A DNA stretch of 64,000 nucleotides from GCA-016700035 sp964454845 (GTDB lineage: Bacteria; Patescibacteriota; Saccharimonadia; CAILAD01; GCA-016700035), in the NCBI GenBank assembly GCA_964454845.1, contig CAYVVS010000003.1:1-64000 (forward strand). The letters are read 5' to 3'. Below are positions 1-8,903 of the stretch, piece after piece. A program made the position numbers and the translations under genes. The number at the start of each line of letters is the position of its first letter. Position 1 is the first letter of the stretch. Under the pieces are notes generated by a model. It did no database searches. It was given only the letters and a program-made list of their open reading frames with translations, and was not told the DNA's origin.

Positions 1-78
1 CAGTTGCGCGCCAAGCTGATGGATTGCAAGACGATTGTCGAAGTTCGCTCAACGCTCAATACGTATAAATATCAGTAA
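1..78 (+). CDS. C-terminal end of an upstream gene (partial)
   Basis: An open frame runs from base 1 to the TAA at 76-78 and encodes 25 residues ending in NTYKYQ. It has no start inside the window and stops 52 bases before proS, so it is the tail of a gene whose body lies outside. The fragment is too short to assign a function. Confidence 0.6.
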   Translation, partial: QLRAKLMDCKTIVEVRSTLNTYKYQ

Positions 79-130
79 AACTTCATTCTCGGTTTCGCTA
101 TCTGATACAATGCAACTAGACGAGGAAACT

Positions 131-1387
131 ATGCGAGTATCACAATTATTTACCAAAACCAGTAAGAACGTGCCAGCTGACGAAACTGCAAAAAATGCGC
201 AGTTGCTTATTCAGGCGGGTTATATACATAAAGAGATGGCGGGTGTATACACCTATATGCCGTTGGGCTTGCGGGTTTTGGAAAATATCAAACGAGTTGT
301 TCGTGAGGAAATGAACGCCGTGGGCGGCCAAGAGGTGCAGATGACAGTATTGCAGCCACGAGAACTTTTTGAGAAAACAGATCGCTGGGATGATGCAAAA
401 GTTGATAATTGGTTCAAGACGAAACTTGTGAATGGTACAGAGCTTGGTATGGGGCTTACTCACGAAGAGCCAATTGTAGATATGTTATCAGGCTATATGA
501 ATTCTTACAGGGATCTGCCGGTTTTGGTGTATCAAATTCAAACAAAGTTTAGGAATGAGTTACGTGCTCAGGCTGGATTACTGCGTGGCAGGGAATTCAT
601 GATGAAAGACATGTACAGTTTTGCTCGAAATCAGGAAGAACATACTAATATTTATGAAGAAGTGGCTCAGGCATACGAGCGTGTGTATCAACGACTGGGA
701 ATAGGAGACATTACCTATAGAACCTATGCTGATGGTGGTATTTTTACGCCGCGATTTAGTGATGAGTTTCAGATGCTCAGTGATATTGGCGAAGATACGG
801 TGTATATCGATGAAGAGCGCAAACTCGGCGTTAATAAGGAAGTGATCGATGATGCCCGCTTGACTGATACTGATATCGATAAAGATAAGCTCGTGGAACA
901 TCGAGCCATTGAGGTAGGGAATATCTTTCCTTTAGAGAGTAAATATACCGATGCTTTGGGCGTTTTTTATACCGATGCAGAGGGGCAGCAACAGAGTTTC
1001 ATCGCTGGCTGTTATGGTATTGGTGTGAGTCGTTTGGTGGGTGCGCTCGCAGAGCATTTTTCAGACGATAAAGGCCTCGTGTGGCCGGAAGAAGTGGCGC
1101 CATTCCGCTATCAGCTTGTGGTACTCGGTGGCGATGAGGCTAAAGCAGCAGCAGAGAAACTTTATGCAGATTTGGGTGAGGATAACGTATTGTTTGATGA
1201 CAGAAGTGACGCTTCTGCTGGCGCGAAGTTTGCCGATGCCGAGCTGATTGGTTGCCCAATACGTTTAGTGGTTTCAGATAAAACCATCCAGGACGGCGAA
1301 CTTGAAGTCCGTAGTCGCCGGGAAGCATTTGCCGAGCAGCGTATTAAGCTGGAAGATTATGGTCAGCTCACAAAACTCTCAGCCTAG
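131..1387 (+). CDS. proS: Prolyl-tRNA synthetase, short form
   Basis: Class II aminoacyl-tRNA synthetase that charges tRNA-Pro. The frame stays open upstream, but ATG 131 is chosen because GAGGAAACT precedes it and the protein then begins MRVSQLFTKTSKNVPADE, a typical ProS start. Motif 2 is visible as FRNELRAQAGLLRGREF, motif 3 as CYGIGVSRLVGALAEH, and an anticodon-binding domain fills the C-terminus. At 418 aa it is much shorter than the roughly 570 aa bacterial form. The usual editing (INS) domain between motifs 2 and 3 is absent: motif 2 leads within about 130 residues to motif 3. A -10-like TACAAT lies at 106-111. Confidence 0.95.
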   Translation: MRVSQLFTKTSKNVPADETAKNAQLLIQAGYIHKEMAGVYTYMPLGLRVLENIKRVVREEMNAVGGQEVQMTVLQPRELFEKTDRWDDAKVDNWFKTKLVNGTELGMGLTHEEPIVDMLSGYMNSYRDLPVLVYQIQTKFRNELRAQAGLLRGREFMMKDMYSFARNQEEHTNIYEEVAQAYERVYQRLGIGDITYRTYADGGIFTPRFSDEFQMLSDIGEDTVYIDEERKLGVNKEVIDDARLTDTDIDKDKLVEHRAIEVGNIFPLESKYTDALGVFYTDAEGQQQSFIAGCYGIGVSRLVGALAEHFSDDKGLVWPEEVAPFRYQLVVLGGDEAKAAAEKLYADLGEDNVLFDDRSDASAGAKFADAELIGCPIRLVVSDKTIQDGELEVRSRREAFAEQRIKLEDYGQLTKLSA

Positions 1388-1613
1388 GCCACAGCTCAAG
1401 CCTGGGGTCTACGAGCATTACAAGGGAAAACGGTATTTAGTGTTGATGACAGCAACCCTCGAATCAACGCTGGAGCCTCATGTGGTATATGTGCCGCTGT
1501 ACGAGGCTGGAGATATTACGACACCTTGGCTCAGGCCGCTTGATGATTTTACTGCCTCGGTTGAGGTGCATGGCCTTATCCGACCACGGTTCCGCTGGGT
1601 GAAGGCTAGCTAA
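1359..1613 (+). CDS. DUF1653-like small protein
   Basis: A protein of about 84 aa. Its core (PGVYEHYKGKRYLVL, then HVVYVPLYE, then WLRPLDDF) matches the pattern of DUF1653 proteins, a small family of unknown function. The chosen ATG overlaps the end of proS by 29 bases and follows GGAAG, so it is probably translationally coupled to proS. No membrane segment or catalytic motif is apparent. Confidence 0.7.
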   Translation: MVSSQNSQPRPQLKPGVYEHYKGKRYLVLMTATLESTLEPHVVYVPLYEAGDITTPWLRPLDDFTASVEVHGLIRPRFRWVKAS

Positions 1614-1687
1614 TCTTGCCCGAGTAGTCCAAGAGGCGCATAATAGCGCTCAAGCTTACGAAATATAAAATTATTCTAGGAGGGTTC

Positions 1688-2098
1688 ATGCCAACGGTAC
1701 AAATTAATCTTTGGGGAGTAATTGCAGCTACGGCTTTTGGCATGGTTGTGGGTGCAATCTGGTACTCCGAATTACTTTTTGGTAAACAATGGATGAAGTT
1801 GGCAGGCAAGAAGGCCTCGGATTTACAAAATAACGCAGGATCTTCTTATCTACTCACGGGGCTTTTGTGGCTCCTCATCAGCTATGCTTTGGCCCATTTC
1901 GTACAATATACGTTTGCAGACACATGGCTGGAAGGCGCCATCACTGCTTTTTGGTTGTGGACTGGCTTTGTATTCGCGCCTCAGCTCATCCATGCGCTGT
2001 TTGATGGCAGCTCTAAAAAACTTCTCGCCATTAACGCCGGCTATACGTTAGTAGCCCTTCTGGGGATGGGGATAATTCTAGTAGTACTGCCAAACTAG
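1688..2098 (+). CDS. DUF1761-like membrane protein
   Basis: A protein of 136 aa with four predicted transmembrane segments and the N-terminal pattern GMVVGAIWYSELLFGKQWMK, typical of DUF1761 integral membrane proteins of unknown function. A strong AGGAGG Shine-Dalgarno sits 6-7 bases before ATG 1688, fixing the start. The next gene begins 11 bases after its stop, so the two are probably co-transcribed. Confidence 0.75.
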   Translation: MPTVQINLWGVIAATAFGMVVGAIWYSELLFGKQWMKLAGKKASDLQNNAGSSYLLTGLLWLLISYALAHFVQYTFADTWLEGAITAFWLWTGFVFAPQLIHALFDGSSKKLLAINAGYTLVALLGMGIILVVLPN

Positions 2099-2108
2099 CT
2101 GACACAAC

Positions 2109-3269
2109 ATGGCATCTCAGCACGGACTACCAACAGCAGAATTTGTGCGGTTTTTAAAGAACCGAGAACTCTCCGAGTTCTATATGTCCGTCTTTGCAAA
2201 AGGCTTGGCACGTGGAAGTATCTTAATCTTCGTACCGATCTATTTGCTGCAGCTGGGTTTTTCTTTAAGACAAGTGGCAATTCTCTATATCGCAAAGTTT
2301 GTGCTGTTTATGATTGCTAGTCCGGTTGGAATGTGGAGTAACTCGCGCTTTGGTATTAAAAGAACCATGGTGGTCGGTGACCTGTTTCTTATCGGTTATC
2401 TGGCAGCCGTAATTTTACTGGCTCAGCAGCGGGAGCTGTTTTTCTTGCTAGCAATTCTCTATGGTCTTGCCTCTGGCCTCTACTTATCTGCCTATCACAT
2501 AGAATTTACGCACGCCAAAGATCGCAAGCATGAGGGTGAAGAAATATCGATTGGTAAAGTGTTGATTATTATTTCGCAGGCGATGGCTCCATTGCTTGGT
2601 GCAATTTTGATTACGCTTGGTTCGTATCGTCTCAATTTTATCGTTGCAGCAGGTACCATCTTGCTGTCTCTTGTCCCGCTCTTCATGTCGCCAGATTTTC
2701 GCACCAAGCCGTATAAATTTAACCTCAAAAGTCTGCGTAGTGCCGATAGTAAACGCAAAGCCTTGTCGTATAGCGGGTTTGGAGTGTTGCAACTTGGGAA
2801 CGATATCTTCTGGCCCCTGTTTGTTTACTTAGTTTTACAAAGTGTACTTGAGGTGGGGGCGTTAGTATCGCTCTCAACTGCAGTGACGATTTTTGGTGTG
2901 CTTTGGTATGGTCGGAAGGTTGATGGTGGAGCGCGCCAGGGGCTGGTTGCTGGAGTTTGGGCTCAAGCACCAAGCTGGCTGGTCCGTTTATTTGTAACAA
3001 CACCAATTGGTGTTACGCTGGCTAACTTTTACTCAAATTTCACCTACCACTTACTTGATGTGGCTTACGAGAAGATTATCTATAGCGATGCCGGTGACTC
3101 TTCGGATTGGTCAAACTATTTCTTGTTTCGTGAACTCTACGTAACGGTAGGCCGAGTTGGCTTGCTGCTAGTATTGTTAGTCTTTGGCCGATTGGAGATC
3201 GTTTTTGTAGTTTGCTTCTTTATGAGCTTTACATATCTCGCGCTACTCAAAAAACTTCCAAAAACATAA
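2109..3269 (+). CDS. MFS-like multi-pass transporter
   Basis: A protein of 386 aa made mostly of hydrophobic helices (about 10-12), with a cytoplasmic-loop-like stretch FGIKRTMVVGDL after the second helix pair, as in major facilitator permeases. The N-terminal half (RGSILIFVPIYLLQLGFSLRQ) also resembles MFS proteins. The substrate cannot be read from sequence. It follows the DUF1761 gene by 10 bases and is likely in the same transcript. Confidence 0.65.
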   Translation: MASQHGLPTAEFVRFLKNRELSEFYMSVFAKGLARGSILIFVPIYLLQLGFSLRQVAILYIAKFVLFMIASPVGMWSNSRFGIKRTMVVGDLFLIGYLAAVILLAQQRELFFLLAILYGLASGLYLSAYHIEFTHAKDRKHEGEEISIGKVLIIISQAMAPLLGAILITLGSYRLNFIVAAGTILLSLVPLFMSPDFRTKPYKFNLKSLRSADSKRKALSYSGFGVLQLGNDIFWPLFVYLVLQSVLEVGALVSLSTAVTIFGVLWYGRKVDGGARQGLVAGVWAQAPSWLVRLFVTTPIGVTLANFYSNFTYHLLDVAYEKIIYSDAGDSSDWSNYFLFRELYVTVGRVGLLLVLLVFGRLEIVFVVCFFMSFTYLALLKKLPKT

Positions 3270-3360
3270 GTTTTTTGGCTCATTTGTGAGATTTTTCACT
3301 GCCTCTTCTCAGCGTCTGGTGGCATACTGAAATCACGGTAAGACAAAAGGAGGTTCAACT

Positions 3361-3519
3361 ATGAAGCAACCAATACGTCGTTTCCGTAAAGCACCAAAAA
3401 ATCTCGTACGCGACATGCGCACTATTGATGAGCTGTTGGACGAGATGGCGACAAAATGGGCTATGAAAGCCGAACGGCTTAATAGCTTACAGCTCAAACG
3501 CAGACAAACTGTCCGTTAA
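3361..3519 (+). CDS. Small basic protein, 52 aa
   Basis: A short gene with a perfect AAAAGGAGG Shine-Dalgarno seven bases before ATG 3361. It encodes a 52-residue Lys/Arg-rich protein beginning MKQPIRRFRKAPKNL, with a predicted amphipathic helix (IDELLDEMATKWAMKAERL). No family is recognised. The strong ribosome-binding site and the isolated position between promoter-like sequence and the hairpin at about 3626 support a real gene. Confidence 0.6.
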   Translation: MKQPIRRFRKAPKNLVRDMRTIDELLDEMATKWAMKAERLNSLQLKRRQTVR

Positions 3520-3625
3520 AGAGCAAAACGGGGGAGCCCGACTCAGCACTCGACTTAGTATCGGCACGCAGCTTGGTTGATATAAGTCGGTGCGGGAATC
3601 ATCCACCAATTATTTGAAAAACGAA

Positions 3626-3672
3626 AAAACCGCTCCTATCTGTGAAATTTCACAGCCGGGGGCGGTTTTGTG
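3626..3672. terminator. Inverted repeat, probable bidirectional terminator
   Basis: AAAACCGC and GGCGGTTTT flank a second perfect inverted repeat, TGTGAAATTTCACA, giving a two-tier hairpin with T-rich exits on both strands. It lies about 110 bases after the 52-aa gene. The 3520-3625 stretch before it holds no open frame I can support. Confidence 0.5.
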
Positions 3673-3709
3673 GTTTACTCCAGATATGGGTTATGGTACT
3701 ATTTGCACT

Positions 3710-3793
3710 ATGGAACGACAAAGTATCAAGCTTCACACAATTCTTGTCCTTCGCACTGCGCAGGCGGATTTGGGTGCTCGATACGTTTCATAA
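3710..3793 (+). CDS. Possible leaderless 27-aa peptide
   Basis: A -10-like TACTAT at 3697-3702 is followed seven bases later by an ATG, the spacing seen at many leaderless starts in this window. The frame encodes 27 residues (starts MERQSIKLHTIL, ends LGARYVS) and a strong hairpin terminator follows 30 bases after the stop. It could instead be a small RNA with a chance ORF. Confidence 0.3.
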   Translation: MERQSIKLHTILVLRTAQADLGARYVS

Positions 3794-3816
3794 GTAGATT
3801 AGACCCGAGAACTTCA

Positions 3817-3845
3817 CCGCCTCGCGCAAAGAGGCGGTTTTTTGT
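3817..3845 (+). terminator. Rho-independent terminator
   Basis: ACCGCCTC, a 6-base loop, GAGGCGGT and then a T run. It ends whatever transcript starts near 3709 and separates it from the GC-rich gene at 3885. Confidence 0.75.
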
Positions 3846-3884
3846 TCTTCTTGTACCTAGTAGATGAAAACCCTAGGAGGGGAT

Positions 3885-4100
3885 ATGGCAAAGCCCAGCG
3901 GAAACAAGCGCCCGGAAATCCAGGTGAAGGGACCGAACGGCTTGATGAAGGGGTTGCACAAGAAGTTGTCGAGTCGCTTTGGCCCGGGTTCTGTGGTGGT
4001 CCAGATCTCTGGCCGGAGCCGGTGCCGTGTGGTGGTGAAGACGGCCGATGTCGAAGAGGTCCGGAGTCATTTGGTTGAAATGGGTTTGAATCCAAGCTGA
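3885..4100 (+). CDS. GC-rich orphan small protein
   Basis: A protein of 71 aa (starts MAKPSGNKRPEIQVKG). The start is fixed by AGGAGGGG four bases upstream; an earlier ATG at 3864 lacks a ribosome-binding site. Base composition and codon use are much richer in G and C than in the neighbouring genes, as for the other cassette-like genes of this window. The body is basic, with alternating beta-like segments (GSVVVQISGRSRCRVVVKT) and a C-terminal helix. No family recognised. A terminator follows immediately. Confidence 0.65.
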   Translation: MAKPSGNKRPEIQVKGPNGLMKGLHKKLSSRFGPGSVVVQISGRSRCRVVVKTADVEEVRSHLVEMGLNPS

Positions 4101-4128
4101 TACCAAGCGCTGTGCGAAGTCTACTTCG

Positions 4129-4162
4129 TTGCCCTCAGGGAAACCTGGGGGCAATTAATTTT
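4129..4162 (+). terminator. Rho-independent terminator
   Basis: TTGCCCTCAGG, loop GAAA, CCTGGGGGCAA (one G-T pair), then TTAATTTTT. It closes the GC-rich gene at 3885 and abuts the exonuclease III promoter. Confidence 0.8.
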
Positions 4163-4178
4163 TGCTATAATGATGTGG

Positions 4179-4982
4179 ATGTCAGAAGTAAAACTTTATT
4201 CTTGGAATGTGAACGGTATTCGTGCGGTTCTCCGCAAAGATGAATTTGTCCCGTTTGTAGAAAAACACCAGCCAGATATTCTTTGCTTGCAGGAAACAAA
4301 AGCCAAAGAAGGTCAAGCTGAGATTGATTTGCCGGCTTATACTGAATATTGGAATTCTGCCGAACGACCAGGTTACTCGGGAACCGCAATATTTTCCAAA
4401 CAGCCAGCCCTGAATGTAGTAAAAGGTCTGCCGCTCGATATCGCCAAGAAGTATGAGCTTACTGATGGCTATGGTAATGCTGAGAGCGAAGGTCGGATTA
4501 CTCTCGCTGAATACGAAAAGTTTTATGTAATGACGGTGTACACACCGAACTCGAAGCGCGATCTATCGCGGCTGGATTTTCGACATCAGCATTGGGATAA
4601 GGCTTTTTTGGAGTACTGTCTCGAGCTTGAAAAGACCAAGCCGGTGGTATTTTGTGGTGACTTTAACGCAGCCCATACTGAAGATGACTTGGCGCGCCCA
4701 AAAGACAATGTAAAAAACGCTGGTTTTACTGCCGAAGAGCGCGAAGGTTTTCAGAACCTCATCGATGCAGGCTTTGTAGATACCTTCCGTATGTTTCATG
4801 AGGGCAATGGCTTCTACACTTGGTGGAGTAATTTTGGCGGCGCTCGGGCTCGAAACGTTGGTTGGCGAATTGATTACTTTTTAGTTTCTGCATCACTTAA
4901 GGACAAGGTGAAGGCGGCCGAAATCCACCCTGATGTCATGGGCTCCGATCACTGCCCGGTAAGTCTTACGCTCTCGTTCTAG
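4179..4982 (+). CDS. xth: Exodeoxyribonuclease III / AP endonuclease
   Basis: Exonuclease III family enzyme (about 267 aa) that cleaves at abasic sites and trims 3' ends in base excision repair. Family motifs are all present: YSWNVNGIRAVL, LCLQETKA, GDFNAAHTEDDLARPK, GWRIDYFLVS and GSDHCPVSL, carrying the metal-binding and catalytic Asn, Glu, Asp and His residues. The frame opens at ATG 4170, but that codon overlaps the -10 box TATAAT (4166-4171). ATG 4179 sits seven bases after the box, so a leaderless start there is preferred. Confidence 0.95.
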   Translation: MSEVKLYSWNVNGIRAVLRKDEFVPFVEKHQPDILCLQETKAKEGQAEIDLPAYTEYWNSAERPGYSGTAIFSKQPALNVVKGLPLDIAKKYELTDGYGNAESEGRITLAEYEKFYVMTVYTPNSKRDLSRLDFRHQHWDKAFLEYCLELEKTKPVVFCGDFNAAHTEDDLARPKDNVKNAGFTAEEREGFQNLIDAGFVDTFRMFHEGNGFYTWWSNFGGARARNVGWRIDYFLVSASLKDKVKAAEIHPDVMGSDHCPVSLTLSF

Positions 4983-5001
4983 ATTAGTTATACTGTAAAG
5001 C

Positions 5002-6802
5002 ATGACAAGTATGCGTCGTCTTCTCTTGAAAGCTATCGGAGTTACCAGTGTTGCAGCCATAAGTTTTATCTTTATAGCCTCGCCTGCAGGTGCGGCGGCG
5101 ACTATTGTGGTGAATTCCAATGCTGATACCGCAGCTAACGATGGGGTTTGTACGCTACGGGAGGCAATCGTAGCTTCAAATTCAAATACCGCTTCTGGGG
5201 CAAATCCAGGAGAGTGTGTATCTGGAGATCCTGGCGCCGATGTGATAAATTTTAACATCACTGGCACCGCAGACTTTACGATTGCCGGCCAAAATGGCTA
5301 TACCATTCAGCCCAGCACGGGCTTGCCAAATATATCTGAAACGGTAACCATCAACGGTTACTCCCAGCCGGGAGCACTAGCAAATACTGCTGTGGCCCCA
5401 CAGCCACTAAATGGGCGATTACTGATCGAGCTTAAAGGTTCGCCAAGTTTGGGCATGCCTAGTATTCAGGCGAATTCGAGCATTATACGTGGCCTAGTAA
5501 TTAATAGCTTCGATAGCTCGGGCTTAATTCTTTGGGGCGATGATATTCAAGTATTGGGCAATTATATAGGCACCGATCCAACGGGGTTAATTGCGGAGCC
5601 AAATGCCCTCAACGGTATCAATGGGCACAATTCCGGTACTTCCGACCGAGCCATAATTGGTTCTACCAATCCTTCAGATCGAAATGTTATATCCGGTAAC
5701 GCTGGGGCTGGGATTACTCCAAACACTGGAGAAGATGGCTGGATAGTAAAAGGTAATTATATCGGCATGGGTGCTGATGGGGTGACGCAAGTTGGGAATA
5801 GCGCACCAATAAACGGTCCTGGTGGTATGTCTATAGATAACTGCAGCGACACTGTTGTTGGGGGGTACGGAGGTAGGTGCGACAAATGTGATATCTGGGA
5901 ATAAAAACTTTGGAATATTTCCGGATAACACTATTAATCTAAAAATCCAGGGTAATATTATCGGGCCAGATTGGAAAGGGGATCCTATACCTGGCAATGT
6001 ACAGCTTGGCGGCTTGGGGTTTCCGGCTCTTAACGGACCCTTTGTAGATACACTAATTGGCGGTACGAATCCTGGCGAGGGGAATATCATTGCTCATAAT
6101 AATGGCACGGGGATTGCGGTAATAAAGGTGTACATCATGGGTGTGTCTAACTTTGATTCTATAGGTATTTCTATTTTAGGGAATAGTATTTATAGTAATG
6201 CCTCCAATAATACGTTCATCATTAGTGAATCCGGCTTAGGGATTGATTTGTTGAATGCGGAGTTTAGCAATATGTCTTCGACCACTCTCGGTGTTACTCC
6301 AAACGATGTCTCTGATGCCGATACTGGTGCGAATCATTTAATGAATTACCCTGTTTTAAACAGTGCGATTCAAAATGCTCAGAAACTCAATATTAATCTA
6401 GATCTTGATGCGGCCGATAGCCCGGCGGATCAATATCGAGTAGAGATTTTCGCAAACGATTCAGCTGATCCCTCTGGCTATGGTGAAGGGCAAACGTATT
6501 TGGGCTATGCAAATTTGTCGCCCGGTGATAGCCAGGATATCCAGCTTGATCTGACGAGCGGCACCGATTTAACTGGAAAGGTTATTTCAGCTACCACCAC
6601 TGCTATAGATGCTACGGCGACGTATGGCTTTGGTTCGACGAGTGAGTTTAGCTTAGCCAGGAGTGTGAGTATTGCGACCGCGACCAATGATACGCTCGCT
6701 GCTACCGGCATGCCTGTGTGGGTATATGGCGCGTCTGCACTGGGCTTGGTATTTGCGGGTGTCATTGGGGCGTATCTATATCGTCGTCGGTACGGCGTCT
6801 AG
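5002..6802 (+). pseudogene. Secreted beta-helix surface protein with LAATG anchor, frameshifted at a G tract
   Basis: Two overlapping frames (5002-5904 and 5855-6802) are halves of one protein. The first starts with a signal peptide (AISFIFIASPAGAAA) and the CTLREAI motif of right-handed beta-helix/choice-of-anchor proteins. The second continues the same repeats (GGTEVGATNVISGN) and ends with LAATG, a hydrophobic helix and RRRYGV, a class E-type sortase signal. Removing one G from the six-G run at 5860-5865 joins them as VVGGTEVGATNVISGN. It is a sequencing error, a mutation or a phase-variable tract. The -10 box TATACT lies seven bases before ATG 5002, so the transcript is probably leaderless. 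Confidence 0.8.
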
Positions 6803-6839
6803 ACAAAATCTTGCTAATCTGATACAATTTGTACTCGTT

Positions 6840-7016
6840 ATGGCAAAAAAGAACGCACGACAAATTGTTGTCCTCAAGAACCCGGAAACGGGCTCTTTGT
6901 ACTACACGCGCAAAAGTGCGCACAACACTCCAGATAAGCTGGAGATGAAAAAGTACGATCCAAAAACTCGTAAAGTCGCTACGTTCGTAGAAAGCAAAGT
7001 AAAACTCGGCGGATAA
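6840..7016 (+). CDS. rpmG: 50S ribosomal protein bL33
   Basis: A 58-aa ribosomal protein. MAKKNARQIVVLKNPETG is followed by YYTRKSAHNTPDKLEMKKYDP, which matches the L33 pattern. Zinc-binding cysteines are absent (C-minus type). The -10 box TACAAT ends 11 bases before the ATG and no Shine-Dalgarno is visible, so the leader is very short. A terminator follows directly. Confidence 0.9.
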   Translation: MAKKNARQIVVLKNPETGSLYYTRKSAHNTPDKLEMKKYDPKTRKVATFVESKVKLGG

Positions 7017-7029
7017 TCCTGCTGCGAAT

Positions 7030-7056
7030 AAAAAGGCCCAAAAGGGCCTTTTTTGT
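7030..7056 (+). terminator. Rho-independent terminator after rpmG
   Basis: AAAAGGCCC, AAAA, GGGCCTTTTTTG: a short GC stem with a T run. Confidence 0.85.
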
Positions 7057-7337
7057 TACTTGGCCGATTTATCCAGTGAATGGCTTATTATTGGTGGAAT
7101 TTCACTGGTTATTGGTAGGCTCGTGAATGCAGCAGTGACCCCAAAGTCTGTAGGGCTGTCGGAGGAGCTTAGTTAGGCGATAGACGGCCAGCCCATTTTT
7201 GATAGAAGAAGTGAAGCAAGATCAAAAAGCCGTCGGATCCGAAGATGGTAGTAATATTGATCAAGGGCTTGATTCGCTTACCGCCGATCTCGGAAATTTA
7301 TAGTCGCCCAGACATATAATCTGATACAATCAAGTAC
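7057..7337. other. Intergenic stretch, possible degraded small gene
   Basis: No intact gene is supported. A TTG-initiated 38-codon frame from about 7062 ends in TAG near 7175 and encodes one hydrophobic segment (LIIGGISLVIGRLV). A second frame downstream ends at the TAG near 7302 (DSLTADLGNL). They could be the remains of one small membrane-protein gene broken by a frameshift. The dsbA-like promoter occupies the end. Confidence 0.3.
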
Positions 7338-8033
7338 ATGAAGAAATACTTGATTCCTATACTTTTTACTGCTGCCATTATCGCGCTTTTGGTATTTGCT
7401 GTTCGTGCTTCGATGTCCGAAGACAACAACGCGAAGCCAGCCGAAAGCTCGCAAGCTGCGCAGCTGAATGACAAACAAAAAGAAGAACTCAAACAGGGAC
7501 AAAGTAAGGGGGCCGGTGATGCGAAGGTGGTGATTACCGAGTTTGCTGATTTTCAGTGTCCGGCATGTAAGGCTTTTGAGCCGACTCTCGCTGAAATTCT
7601 CGCAGAGAATGAAGGCAAAGTGCGTTTAGTATTTAAGCATTTTCCGCTTTATCCATCTCCACATAAGAATGCGATGGTTTCAGCCTATGCGTCTGAGGCT
7701 GCTGCCCGACAAGGTAAATTCTGGGAGATGCATGATAAGCTCTATCAAACTCAAGATGATTGGGCAGATTTGAGCGACCCTAAAGACAAGTTTGTAGAGT
7801 ATGCTCGAGAACTTGGGCTGAACACCGATGATTTCTCGCGAGCCCTCAATGATGAGGCTGGTAAGGATGTGATTGATCGCGATAAGGCATTTGGTACGGA
7901 GCTTGGTCTACGTGGTACGCCATCAATTTTTGTAGATGGCGAAGCATTTGATTTACAGAGTGGGGGCGGCGCAGCGGGCTTAAAGGCTAAGGTTAAGCAG
8001 TCTGTAGAAGAGGCTTATGGCGCAGGTCAGTAA
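7338..8033 (+). CDS. DsbA-family thiol oxidoreductase, membrane-anchored
   Basis: A protein of 231 aa with an N-terminal transmembrane anchor (residues 5-23), a charged linker and a thioredoxin-fold DsbA/Thioredoxin_4 domain with the active site FQCPACKAF. The cis-Pro loop appears as GTPSIFVDG. It probably introduces disulfides into exported proteins. It overlaps the VKOR gene by 17 bases, and VKOR would reoxidise it. The -10 box TACAAT lies seven bases before the ATG, so it is probably leaderless. Confidence 0.9.
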   Translation: MKKYLIPILFTAAIIALLVFAVRASMSEDNNAKPAESSQAAQLNDKQKEELKQGQSKGAGDAKVVITEFADFQCPACKAFEPTLAEILAENEGKVRLVFKHFPLYPSPHKNAMVSAYASEAAARQGKFWEMHDKLYQTQDDWADLSDPKDKFVEYARELGLNTDDFSRALNDEAGKDVIDRDKAFGTELGLRGTPSIFVDGEAFDLQSGGGAAGLKAKVKQSVEEAYGAGQ

Positions 8034-8487
8034 GCAATTTGGCTGGCCGCAGCTAGTTTTTGGTGCGCTGTCAGTAGCTGGACTGATTGATGCCACCATT
8101 CTGACGATTGAGCACTACACCCAAAAGGGATTGCCGTGCACATTTACGAGTGGCTGTGAGCGGGTGCTGTCGAGTCAGTACTCGGAGCTGCCGATTTTGG
8201 GCATACCCTTGGCGTTTCTGGGGGTAGTTTTTTACGGTGTAGTACTGTTTCTAGTAATGTTTAGTGTTATTAACCGTGAGCCTATCCGCCGACTGCCACT
8301 TCTTGCCTGGTCGACAATTGGGTTTGTAAGCTCCTTGGGACTAACTTTTCTGCAGGCGTTTGTGATTCGTGCCTGGTGTCAGTATTGTTTGCTCTCGGCT
8401 CTAACATCAACTTTAATATTTATGACAGCAATAATTTATTGGCTGAGAACTCGAGATACTAAGAAAGAGGTGGAAGATGAAGCTTGA
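8017..8487 (+). CDS. VKOR-family quinone-linked thiol oxidase
   Basis: A protein of 156 aa with four transmembrane helices. It has the VKOR pattern: a paired-cysteine loop (CTFTSGCERVLSSQYSEL), the following GIPLAFLG helix and the C-terminal active site CQYC (AWCQYCLLSAL). VKOR homologs pass electrons from DsbA-like partners to quinone. It sits between a DsbA-like gene and a thioredoxin-like gene with overlaps at both ends, so the three form one oxidative-folding operon. Confidence 0.9.
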   Translation: MAQVSKQFGWPQLVFGALSVAGLIDATILTIEHYTQKGLPCTFTSGCERVLSSQYSELPILGIPLAFLGVVFYGVVLFLVMFSVINREPIRRLPLLAWSTIGFVSSLGLTFLQAFVIRAWCQYCLLSALTSTLIFMTAIIYWLRTRDTKKEVEDEA

Positions 8488-8833
8488 TCATGTTATTGAA
8501 TTTTATGGAGAGACGTGTCCGCATTGTATTTCGATGCGTCCAGTAATCGCTCAGCTCGAAAAAGAGCTTGGTGGTGAGATTACAAAGCTAGAAGTTTGGA
8601 ACCACCCAGAAAATGAAAAGAAGATGCAAGAATATGCCGAAGCGATTGAGGCAGCTTGTGGTGGCTTTGCGGCCGTACCGAGCTTTGTAAATACGCAAAC
8701 TGGCCAGGCCTTATGCGGTGCGCACAATCCAGAGGAATTGAAAATCCTCATCGAAGGTGGCGAATGTAAAGATGGTGTATGCATGCCGCACACAAAGCAT
8801 GAAGAAAAACCAGCAAAGCCCACTACTGACTAG
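8477..8833 (+). CDS. Thioredoxin-like protein, CPHC active site
   Basis: A protein of 118 aa with a thioredoxin fold: FYGETCPHCISMRPVI carries the CPHC site and AVPSFVNTQTG the cis-Pro region. There is no signal peptide, so a cytoplasmic role is likely. The tail CKDGVCMPH adds a second cysteine pair. It overlaps the VKOR gene by 11 bases. Exact partner unknown. Confidence 0.8.
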   Translation: MKLDHVIEFYGETCPHCISMRPVIAQLEKELGGEITKLEVWNHPENEKKMQEYAEAIEAACGGFAAVPSFVNTQTGQALCGAHNPEELKILIEGGECKDGVCMPHTKHEEKPAKPTTD

Positions 8834-8903
8834 CTTGTCCTGATCCTTGGCAGGCCGTACAATAGAAGCATTAGCGTTTTAATAAACAAAGGATTCTTCT
8901 TCT

